DNA from: JANNBN01 sp031385545 | GTDB taxonomy: Bacteria; Actinomycetota; Acidimicrobiia; Acidimicrobiales; JANYDT01 | Reading direction: 5' to 3' | Length of the DNA stretch: 46,575 nucleotides | NCBI GenBank assembly: GCA_031385545.1 | Contig: JANNBN010000042.1 | Span: forward strand, 1 to 46,575 | Shown: positions 23,561 through 32,009 of the stretch, one piece after another | How positions within the stretch are numbered: the first letter of the stretch is position 1 | Layout of the letters: each line of letters starts with the position of its first letter | Position numbers and translations under genes: made by a program | Notes under the pieces: generated by a model | Databases searched by the model: none | The model's input: the letters and a program-made list of their open reading frames with translations, nothing else | What the model was told of the DNA's origin: nothing

Positions 23561-24616
23561 TCAGACCACCTTTCCGGTCCAGAGGAGCGACAAGAACGAG
23601 CCAATGGCGAGGAGTAGCCCACCGACCGCCGCAACGATGGCTGTGATCTCAGTCTTCTGGGGTTCGCGTTTCCATTGGAGGTCGATCGAGCCGTAAACCT
23701 TTGTCAGAGAGTCAGCATCCGCAGCGTTGAAGTAGGTGCCGTCGGTAACCTTCGCAAGTTCCTGTAGCAGCGGCTCGTCGAGTGCCGTCGAGATCTTGAA
23801 CCCGTCAAGGTCGACCACCGTCCCCTCGGGCGACCCGATGCCGATCGGGTACACCTTTACCCCAGCGACGGAGGCGAGTTTGGCCACGTCGGTCGGTTTC
23901 ACCTCTGAGCGATCTTCGCCATCGGACAGCAGCACGATTGCCGCATTGCCGAAGAAGCCGGTGTCGATATTGTCGATCGCCGAGCCCAGTGCATCAGGGT
24001 TTGCGTTTGCAGTGCCGCCTGAGCCGTCCGAGCCGCCCGCTGCTTGTGACGGGGCTTCGATCTGCCCCGAACCGATCGGCTTGCCTGCAATAAGGTTGAG
24101 CGAGGTGAACAGACCCTGACCGATGGAGGTTGACCCCGACGTGGTCATCCGATCGATCGCAGCCTTGACCGCGGCTTTGTCCGAACTGGGTTGCTGGGTC
24201 GCCACAGCCCCGTCGTTGAAAGCCACCACACCGACCTTGATGTTTCGCGGTTGCCGGTCGACGAATTGCTTCGCAGCCGCCTTCGCCGCGTCCATCCGGG
24301 TGGGTTTCACATCATCTGCGCGCATACTGTTAGAGACATCGAAAGCAAGCACCACGATTCCTTCCCGATTGGGTACCGTGACAGTGGCCTGGGGCCGCGC
24401 GAACGAGAAGATGAGCGCGGACAGGCCGACGAAGAAGAACACGTAAGGCACGTGGCGGCGGCGGTTTCGTTTCACCGATGCTGCACTGGGTCGGAACCCC
24501 TGGGCCGCAAGCTGCGCTGCACGCTCGGCTCGCCCCTTCAGCAGGTGGCGGTACAGCAGCTCCATCAGTGGGATCAGCATCAGTGCAACAAGTGCGGCGG
24601 GCCAGGCGAACGTCAT
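23561..24616 (-). CDS. BatA-like von Willebrand factor A membrane protein, 351 aa
   Basis: The architecture matches its downstream neighbour: membrane segments at about residues 5-22, 57-73 and 324-346, with a VWA domain between the second and third. Metal-site residues are visible as D93, S95 and S97 (DVSNS), T163 (GSTSIG) and D232 (LLSDGEDRS). A Gly/Ser/Ala-rich insertion at about 183-208 is low complexity. The ATG overlaps the stop of the DUF58 gene by four bases (ATGA), which indicates translational coupling. The two VWA genes share N-terminal layout and metal-site spacing, so they look like an old tandem duplication. In related loci the VWA proteins work with the MoxR ATPase and DUF58 protein in envelope-linked assembly or metal insertion. 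That role is inferred here. Confidence 0.85.
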   Translation of the reverse strand: MTFAWPAALVALMLIPLMELLYRHLLKGRAERAAQLAAQGFRPSAASVKRNRRRHVPYVFFFVGLSALIFSFARPQATVTVPNREGIVVLAFDVSNSMRADDVKPTRMDAAKAAAKQFVDRQPRNIKVGVVAFNDGAVATQQPSSDKAAVKAAIDRMTTSGSTSIGQGLFTSLNLIAGKPIGSGQIEAPSQAAGGSDGSGGTANANPDALGSAIDNIDTGFFGNAAIVLLSDGEDRSEVKPTDVAKLASVAGVKVYPIGIGSPEGTVVDLDGFKISTALDEPLLQELAKVTDGTYFNAADADSLTKVYGSIDLQWKREPQKTEITAIVAAVGGLLLAIGSFLSLLWTGKVV

Positions 24617-25584
24617 GATCTGCGGCCTTTGCGCCGAGCAGCTATCTGCACCAATGTCGCCACCAGATCGTCTGCGGTGGACACTTCGTGGAGGTCAGCC
24701 CGTGCACGTTTCGCTGCTGCAGCGATCTCGTCGGCCTGGTTGCGCGCCACCTCGGCGAAGCGACGTCTGAACTCGGGGTCGCTCGTGTCGACCGACAACA
24801 ACTCACCCGTCTCGGCATCTTCAACCACCAGCCAGCCAGCGTCGGGCAGCTCACTTTCGCGCGGGTCGTGTAGCCGCAACGCGATGACTTCGTGACGCTG
24901 CGACAACATGAGCAGCGGACGCTCCCAGCCGGGTTGGCTGACGAAGTCCGAGATCACGATCACCAAAGACCGTCGCTTGATGGTGCGATGCGCTGCGACG
25001 AGCAACCCGGACAGGTCGGTGGCCGAGCCGGCAGGGGCAGCAGGTTTCATCAGCGCCCGGGTGAGGCGAAGCACGTGGTTGCGCCCGGAACGTGGCTCGA
25101 TGGTCTGCTCGACTGCGTTGTCGTACAGGATTGCGCCGACCGCGTTGCCGCCGCGCACCAGCAGCCGTGCGAGCGATGTTGCGAGGTCGGTGAGCACGGC
25201 CTCCTTCGGTCGATGGGTCGGTCCGAAACCCATCGAGGCAGACCGGTCTAACAGCAGCCACGCCGTGACCTCACGATCTTCCAGGTAGGTCCGCACGTAC
25301 GGTGTGTCCATACGTGCAGTGACGTTCCAGTCGATATGGCGAACATCGTCTCCGGGTGTGTACTCCCGCAGATCGGCAACATCTATCCCGCTTCCGTACA
25401 GCAGCGTGCGGTAGTCGCCCTGGATGCGACCGTCGAGGCGCTTCAGAACGCGCCACTCAAGCCGCTGCAGGACGCGCTCGGGGGTGGCTGGTCGGTCAGG
25501 AGGTGCGGGCGTAGCCGGTACCGGATGCACTGCCTGTTCCCGATCTGTGATCGTTGAGGGGCGCTTCGGGGACCCGCACACCAT
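24613..25584 (-). CDS. DUF58 family protein, 323 aa
   Basis: The family signature is clear: EYTPGDDVRHIDWN at about residues 74-87, followed by a VWA-like core with LLLDRSASMGF (D113, S115, S117), which resembles a metal-ion adhesion site. There is no membrane segment, so the protein is probably cytoplasmic or membrane-associated through partners. DUF58 proteins are regularly encoded between a MoxR ATPase and VWA proteins, as here. The ATG at 25584 makes the gene overlap moxR by 89 bases. A GTG at 25530 is an alternative that still overlaps by 35 and loses only 18 weakly conserved residues. Neither has a strong Shine-Dalgarno sequence. The gene ends in an ATGA overlap with the next gene. Confidence 0.85.
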   Translation of the reverse strand: MVCGSPKRPSTITDREQAVHPVPATPAPPDRPATPERVLQRLEWRVLKRLDGRIQGDYRTLLYGSGIDVADLREYTPGDDVRHIDWNVTARMDTPYVRTYLEDREVTAWLLLDRSASMGFGPTHRPKEAVLTDLATSLARLLVRGGNAVGAILYDNAVEQTIEPRSGRNHVLRLTRALMKPAAPAGSATDLSGLLVAAHRTIKRRSLVIVISDFVSQPGWERPLLMLSQRHEVIALRLHDPRESELPDAGWLVVEDAETGELLSVDTSDPEFRRRFAEVARNQADEIAAAAKRARADLHEVSTADDLVATLVQIAARRKGRRS

Positions 25585-26557
25585 TCAGGATCCGGGTCAC
25601 AACGTCGTCGGCAGTGATGCCGTCCGCGAGTGCCTCGTAGGACAGCACCAGCCGGTGTCGCAGCACATCGGCGGCAAGGTCTCTGACGTCCTCGGGCCTC
25701 GCGTAGTCACGTCCACGCAACATGGCCATTGCTTTCCCCGCCAGGATCATGTTGATCGATGCCCGGGGGCTGGCCCCGAACGTGAGGTACCTGCGCAGTT
25801 CCGGCATGCCGATCGATCCGGGCTCGCGTGTCGCCGTGGTGACCCGCACCGCGTAATCGATGAGGGCAGGGTCCACATACACGGCGTCGGCTTCGCGCTG
25901 TAACGCCGCGAGCGTTTCGATGTCGAGCACGGGACGCGGTGGCGTGTACTGACCCGTCATCCGCTCGACGATGACGAATTCTTCTGTGGGCGACGGGTAG
26001 CCGACGATCACCTTCAGCATGAAGCGGTCGACCTGCGCCTCGGGCAGCTGATAGGTCCCCTCGTTCTCGATCGGGTTCTGCGTTGCCATGACCAGGAACG
26101 GGTTCGGGACCTTGTGAGATTCACGGCCGATGGTGACCTGTCGCTCTTGCATCACTTCGAGCAACGCACTCTGCACTTTGGCCGGTGCACGGTTGATCTC
26201 GTCGGCGAGGAGCAGGTTGGCGAAGACTGGGCCGAGCGACGTCTGGAAGTCACCTTGCTTCTGGTTCCAGATACGGGTACCGATCAGATCGGCCGGGACG
26301 AGATCGGGGGTGAACTGAATCCGCTGAAATGACCCGCCGATGGACTCGGCGAGCGTCTTGATGGCCATCGTCTTGGCAAGTCCCGGTACACCCTCCACCA
26401 GAATGTGGCCACGCGAGAGGAGCGCAACCATCAGGCGTTCAATCAGGTTGTCCTGGCCGACGATTACCTTCTTCACCTCGTAGACGACCTGCTCAAGCGG
26501 GCGCAGCTCGCGGTCCATATGCGCACGGGGTACTTCGGGGATGCTTGTTTGGTCCAC
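25496..26557 (-). CDS. moxR: MoxR family AAA+ ATPase, 353 aa
   Basis: This is a chaperone-like AAA+ ATPase. Walker A is GVPGLAKT at residues 56-63, Walker B is LLLADE at 115-120 and continues INRAP, and sensor 1 is ATQNP at 158-162. GTYQLPEAQVDRF follows, as typical of MoxR. The start is GTG at 26555-26557, supported by a strong Shine-Dalgarno sequence, AGGAG six bases upstream. MoxR ATPases are thought to act on VWA-domain partners in maturation of envelope or metalloprotein complexes, and here the DUF58 and two VWA genes follow directly. The serine-protease gene ends 26 bases upstream in the same direction, so all five genes are probably one transcript. Confidence 0.93.
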   Translation of the reverse strand: MDQTSIPEVPRAHMDRELRPLEQVVYEVKKVIVGQDNLIERLMVALLSRGHILVEGVPGLAKTMAIKTLAESIGGSFQRIQFTPDLVPADLIGTRIWNQKQGDFQTSLGPVFANLLLADEINRAPAKVQSALLEVMQERQVTIGRESHKVPNPFLVMATQNPIENEGTYQLPEAQVDRFMLKVIVGYPSPTEEFVIVERMTGQYTPPRPVLDIETLAALQREADAVYVDPALIDYAVRVTTATREPGSIGMPELRRYLTFGASPRASINMILAGKAMAMLRGRDYARPEDVRDLAADVLRHRLVLSYEALADGITADDVVTRILNGVRVPEAPLNDHRSGTGSASGTGYARTS

Positions 26558-26583
26558 GTCTGTCTCCTGATACCTAGATCTGG

Positions 26584-27525
26584 CTACTGCTGGGGTCCAC
26601 CGGCTGCACCGCCGGCAGTCTCGATCGTCACGGCAAAAGCGATGCCGGTAAAGAATGGCTGGTCGGCCGGGTTAGCAAGCGCGCTGACAATTCCGACCAC
26701 CTGGCCGTCGCGGTTGAGGAGCGGCCCACCCGAATTGCCCGGGTTCGCTGCCGCGTCGAACTGGATGAGACCGTCGAGCGAGCGGGTGTCATCGATGGGG
26801 ATGGATCGGTTGAGCCCCGAGACAACGCCCGACGACATCGAGCCGATGAGACCAAGCGGGTTGCCGACCGCGTAGACCTCGTCGCCGATCTGGGTGCCGC
26901 CACCGAGGACGGCAGGGACGATGATTTCAGGGTTCGTGTCGGCGACCAGGACTGCAATGTCGTTGTCGGGGTCGGCGGTCTGCACACTGCCATTGGCCTT
27001 GGTCCCGTCTGCGAAGGTCAGCGAGATGGACTCCGCGCCGTCGATCACATGGAACGCGGTGAGGATGGCACCGTCGGCGTTGATGATCACACCAGCCCCG
27101 AGCGATGTTCCTTGCCCGCCTGACTTTGAATCAGTTGCTCTCCCGCCGTCGCTGACGATGGTGACGAGCGAGGGTGCGATCGCCCGGTACACGTCAGCCG
27201 AATGCGCTGGTGCTGCGGCTGCCTTCTGCAACGCTTCGGCCACGACGATTTGAGCTGTCTTCTTGGCGCCCGCAGCACTGAGCGGTTTCGCTGCCGGGTC
27301 TCGTTGCATCACTACGGCCGCGGCCGTGATCAGCGTAACGGTGCCTAAGACGGCAACCGCACGCCAGCGACGAGTTCCGAAGAGGGCGCGCCACCGTTTG
27401 GCCGGTGGTTCCTGCGGTGTACCGCCTTCTTGTGACGGTCCCGATTGGCCGGCCGACGCATGAGCAGCCAGCAACGCGTCAAGAAGGGCACTCCGGGACT
27501 CGTCGGTGGATGCGGGCCAAGCCAT
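26584..27525 (-). CDS. membrane-anchored trypsin-like serine protease (S1C, HtrA/DegP type) without PDZ domain, 313 aa
   Basis: Residues 1-50 are cytoplasmic and end in a basic stretch (KRWRALFGTRRWR). One membrane helix lies at about 54-73, and the protease domain at about 108-302 should be outside the membrane. The catalytic triad is visible as H159 (TAFHVID), D189 (DPDNDIAVL) and S265 (NPGNSGGPL). The protein ends right after the protease core with a short Gly/Ala tail. HtrA enzymes normally carry one or two PDZ domains, so either the protease is regulated differently or it has a narrow target. It is the first gene of the MoxR operon and is separated from nuo by a hairpin and a direct-repeat site, so it probably has its own promoter. 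A role in envelope stress or processing is inferred. Confidence 0.9.
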   Translation of the reverse strand: MAWPASTDESRSALLDALLAAHASAGQSGPSQEGGTPQEPPAKRWRALFGTRRWRAVAVLGTVTLITAAAVVMQRDPAAKPLSAAGAKKTAQIVVAEALQKAAAAPAHSADVYRAIAPSLVTIVSDGGRATDSKSGGQGTSLGAGVIINADGAILTAFHVIDGAESISLTFADGTKANGSVQTADPDNDIAVLVADTNPEIIVPAVLGGGTQIGDEVYAVGNPLGLIGSMSSGVVSGLNRSIPIDDTRSLDGLIQFDAAANPGNSGGPLLNRDGQVVGIVSALANPADQPFFTGIAFAVTIETAGGAAGGPQQ

Positions 27526-27530
27526 ACGCG

Positions 27531-27566
27531 ACAGTAAGCCGCATGGGGGTGAGAGCAGGGTGAGAG
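27531..27566 (-). promoter_or_regulatory. candidate promoter with an 11-bp-spaced direct repeat upstream of the serine protease
   Basis: On the minus strand, CTCTCACCC occurs twice (27558-27566 and 27547-27555) with a start-to-start distance of exactly 11 bp. A TACTGT that could serve as a -10 hexamer lies at 27531-27536, only 5 bases before the ATG. Direct repeats one helical turn apart, close to the -10 element, are the usual layout for OmpR/PhoB-family response regulators. No regulator gene is in the window, so its identity is unknown. Confidence 0.45.
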
Positions 27567-27569
27567 TCG

Positions 27570-27609
27570 TCCGTCACGAACGTGTCGAAGAAGGCAGTTT
27601 CGTGACGGA
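27570..27609 (-). terminator. inverted repeat at the end of the nuo operon, probable terminator
   Basis: TCCGTCACGAA (27570-27580) and TTCGTGACGGA (27599-27609) are perfect 11-bp inverted copies around an 18-base spacer, starting 11 bases after the stop codon of the last nuo gene. No T run follows, so it could be a transcript-end stabiliser or a regulator-binding palindrome. Its position between two same-direction operons favours a terminator. Confidence 0.55.
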
Positions 27610-27620
27610 TGGCCCGGTTG

Positions 27621-28139
27621 CTAGCCCTTGACGTAGATCGGGTCGCCGCGCCAGCGTTCAGCAAGGTTTTCGTTCTGGATGCGCTCCTGCAGGAGCACGA
27701 TGCCTTCCAGAAGCGCCTCGGGCCGTGGCGGGCAGCCGGGGATGTACACGTCGACCGGGATGATCTGGTCGACACCCTTGGTGACCGAATAGCTGTCCCA
27801 GTACGGACCGCCGCAGTTGGCACACGAACCCATCGAGATGACGTACTTGGGGTCCGGCATCTGCTCGTAGAGCCGCTTGATGGCCGGAGCCATCTTGTCG
27901 GTAACGGTGCCGGACACCACCACCAGGTCGGCCTGGCGCGGTGAGGCCGGGAACGGAATCACGCCAAGGCGCATCACGTCGTAACGGGGCGAACCGAACG
28001 CTGCGCCCATCTCGATTGCGCAGCATGCAAGGCCCCACTGATAGCACCACAGCGAATACTTGCGGCTGTAATTGAGCAACGCAGTGAGCGGCTTGGCCGG
28101 CCCCGTGTGCTTGAAAATTCCACGCTCGACTAGCCCCAT
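27621..28139 (-). CDS. nuoB: second NADH-quinone oxidoreductase subunit B (NuoB paralogue), 172 aa
   Basis: NuoB holds cluster N2, the last iron-sulfur centre before quinone. All four ligand positions are kept: C39 and C40 in LACCAIEM, C106 in GSCANCGG and C136 in PGCPPRP. Two additional Cys (C32, C109) are absent from the other copy. Compared with the NuoB encoded at 43427-43975, it shares the core motifs (SPRQ, KMAP, VISMG, GVDQI, PVDVY) but has a different N-terminus and ends shortly after the last helix. It follows the second nuoA and is the last gene of the cluster. The start lies inside a tandem duplication that repeats its ribosome-binding site. It is intact and probably functional. 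Whether it replaces the first NuoB or serves another complex is unknown. Confidence 0.92.
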   Translation of the reverse strand: MGLVERGIFKHTGPAKPLTALLNYSRKYSLWCYQWGLACCAIEMGAAFGSPRYDVMRLGVIPFPASPRQADLVVVSGTVTDKMAPAIKRLYEQMPDPKYVISMGSCANCGGPYWDSYSVTKGVDQIIPVDVYIPGCPPRPEALLEGIVLLQERIQNENLAERWRGDPIYVKG

Positions 28140-28195
28140 GGGTTGCTCCGTCTCGGATTCACTACGTTCACCACTCGACCGCGCCCTCTGCCCAT
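28130..28195 (-). CDS. possible 21-codon upstream reading frame before the second nuoB
   Basis: The duplicated start region gives a second ATG (28193-28195) with the same GGAG and six-base spacing as the nuoB start. Because the period (56) is not a multiple of three, this ATG opens a different frame: MGRGRGRVV through SNPWG, stopping with TAG at 28130-28132. The stop lies just inside the nuoB coding start at 28137-28139, so ribosomes finishing here could re-initiate on nuoB. It has no similarity to known peptides. It may be a by-product of the duplication with a translational effect rather than a functional peptide. Confidence 0.35.
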   Translation of the reverse strand: MGRGRGRVVNVVNPRRSNPWG

Positions 28196-28243
28196 GGGTT
28201 GCTCCGTCTCGGATTCACTACGTTCACCACTCGACCGCGCCCT
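28135..28243. repeat. perfect 53-bp tandem duplication (56-bp period) between the second nuoA and nuoB
   Basis: Bases 28135-28187 and 28191-28243 are identical over 53 bp and separated by 3 bp. The left copy contains the nuoB start codon and its Shine-Dalgarno sequence. The right copy carries the same elements and touches the TAG stop of the second nuoA at 28242-28244. Perfect identity indicates a recent event. Within the unit, GTGAACGTAGTGAA is itself a small imperfect direct repeat. Confidence 0.95.
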
Positions 28244-28694
28244 AGACCCACCGCAGCACTCCCTTGCGCCATGCGTACAACAGGCCAAGCAACAAGATAG
28301 CCACAAACACGCCCATCTCGATCAGCCCGAACGTTCCGAACTCTTCGAGTCGCAAGGCCCAAGGGAACAGGAAGATTGCTTCCACGTCGAACATCACGAA
28401 GAGCAGAGCGAAGATGTAATACCGGATCTGGCTCTGTGCCCACATGGTGCCCACGGGGTCGACGCCGGATTCGTACGCCTCGAGCTTTTCCCGGTTGGGG
28501 TTGCGCGGGCGGATCGCACGGCTGAGCGAAAGCGTTCCGCCGACAAGCACCACGGCAGCACAGGCCAGAAAGAAAACGGTGAGGTACGAGCGCAAGAATT
28601 GGCTGTACTCGGGAGCAGCGACCTTGTGCAGATCTTTCGTGGTTGCGCCAAGAACCGAACCGGTGAGCGATGAAGCGGTGTACACAATGAACAC
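28242..28694 (-). CDS. nuoA: second NADH-quinone oxidoreductase subunit A (NuoA paralogue), about 150 aa
   Basis: NuoA is a small membrane subunit next to the quinone site. Three membrane helices are visible at about residues 33-53, 91-111 and 122-142, with the family core FDVEAIFLFPWA between the second and third. In the loop after helix 1 the usual YECG is YESG (S76), so the conserved Cys of the other copy (C44) is Ser here. The start is uncertain. GTG at 28694 is chosen because it begins just after the nuoN end, GTG at 28685 is an alternative, and the frame is open up to 28832 inside nuoN. A gap of about 70 bases separates it from nuoN, unlike the tight junctions elsewhere, so a minor promoter could lie there. 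Confidence 0.87.
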   Translation of the reverse strand: MFIVYTASSLTGSVLGATTKDLHKVAAPEYSQFLRSYLTVFFLACAAVVLVGGTLSLSRAIRPRNPNREKLEAYESGVDPVGTMWAQSQIRYYIFALLFVMFDVEAIFLFPWALRLEEFGTFGLIEMGVFVAILLLGLLYAWRKGVLRWV

Positions 28695-28764
28695 AGTGGA
28701 CAACCCTACCCGGCGTGACGCGTCGGACAGAAAATCGCACCGGGGCCGACAGGACAACGGGTCA

Positions 28765-30374
<1,610 letters not shown>

Positions 30375-30378
<4 letters not shown>

Positions 30379-32009
30379 TGTTGGTCTCCCTCGTGCGAAC
30401 TGCTGCTGGCTGGCTTGTTGTCACCGGTCGGCGCCACGTAGCCATCGCCTGAGGACAGCGGTGGCTCGCCACCGTCGTGATGTCCAGACGTGTGGCTGAG
30501 CAGCTCGGCCACGCTCGGCTCGATGCGGTCGATGAACGGCTTCGGATACACGCCCATCACGACGATGAGCACAAGCAGCGGCACCATGACAAGGCGCTCA
30601 CGCAGGTTGAGATCCGCCATGCCCAGCGAGGCCTCGTCCGGCTCGCCGTGGAAGCTGCGCTGGTAGGCCCATAACAAATACAGCGCTGCAAGGATGACCC
30701 CGCTGGCTGCGACGATCGCGAAGACCGGCCGGCTGATGAAGGTGCCGACGAGGATGATGAATTCGCCGGCGAACCCGTTGAGGCCTGGGACACCGATGGA
30801 CGACAGCATGACGATGGTGAACACGCCTGCCATCACCGGTGCAACCTTCTGCAGGCCTTTCAACGCAGCGATCTCGCGGGTATGGCGACGCTCGTAGATC
30901 CAGCCGATCAGCAGGAAGAGCGCCGACGTGGAGACACCGTGGTTGACCGACTGCAGCACTGCGCCGGTGAGGCCTTGGCGGGTCAGCGCGAATGTACCCA
31001 GCACGATGAACCCGAGGTGGGCCACCGACGAATACGCGACGAGTCTTTTGAGGTCCTTCTGCACGATGGCAGCGAGCGCCCCGTAGATGATGCCGATCAC
31101 GCCCAGGGTGAGGAACGTCGGAGCGAACCACGAGGATGCTGCGGGAAAGAGATAGAGCCCGAACCGGATCAGCCCGTAGGTACCCATCTTCAACAGGACA
31201 CCGGCCAGAATGACCGAGCCCGCTGTGGGTGCGTCCGTGTGTGCATCCGGCAGCCATGTGTGCAGTGGGAACACCGGCACCTTGATCGCGAATGCCAAGG
31301 CGAACGCAGCGAAGAGCCAACGGGACTGCGTGACGCTCAGGAAGTCGGCGCGGGCAAGTTCGGCAACGTCGAAGGTCATCGTGCCGGTCGCATTGCGGTG
31401 CAGGTAGACCAGCGCAAGCGTGGCGACGAGCAAGAACGCCGAACCGAACATCGTGTACAGGAAGAACTTCATCGCCGAGTAGGTCTTGCGCTCGCCGTGA
31501 CCCCACCCGTTGATCAGGAAGTACATCGGCACCAGAACCACTTCGAAGAAGACGAAGAAGAGGAACAGGTCGAGTGAGAGGAAAACACCCATCACGCCTG
31601 CTTCCAGCAGGAGCAGCCAGGCCATGTACGACTTCTGGTCGTGATCTTCCTTCGGGCCGATGAGTGCGAGCGGGAAGAGAATTCCGGTCAACACCACCAG
31701 AAGCAGCGAGATGCCGTCGACGCCGAGGTTCCAGGAAATTCCCATGTTGCGGATCCATGGGTGCTTGCTGACGAACTGGAAACCAGGGTCGGCCTTGTCG
31801 AACTGCGTGAACAGGTACAGCGACAGGCCGCACGTCATCGACGAAGCCGTGATGGCGATCGGCCGGACCAACTCTCTGCGGGTGGCTGGCAGCAGTGAAA
31901 GCAGCACTGCCGCAACCGTTGGCACGATGATCAGCATGCTGAGCAGTGGGAACCCGGCTTGCGGTTCGCTGGTTTCGGCCAACAGGGTAGGGACCAAGGC
32001 TGCGATCAT
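30375..32009 (-). CDS. nuoM: NADH-quinone oxidoreductase subunit M, 544 aa
   Basis: NuoM is an antiporter-like proton-pumping subunit. Family landmarks are the helix FFVFFEVVLVPMYFLI with the conserved Glu (E156), VPVFPLHTWLPDAHTDAPT, the Lys in VLLKMGTYGLIRF, and QKDLKRLVAYSSVAHLG. The last 40 or so residues form a polar His/Ser/Gly-rich tail (HTSGHHDGGE to HEGDQQ), which E. coli NuoM lacks and which probably faces the cytoplasm or lies on the complex surface. The gene overlaps both neighbours by four bases, so translation of L, M and N is coupled. Confidence 0.95.

Noticed and set aside
28135..28243. Insertion-sequence target duplication as the cause of the 53-bp repeat
   Set aside because: The copies are adjacent with only 3 bp between them, no element or terminal inverted repeats are present, and 53 bp is far too long for a target-site duplication.
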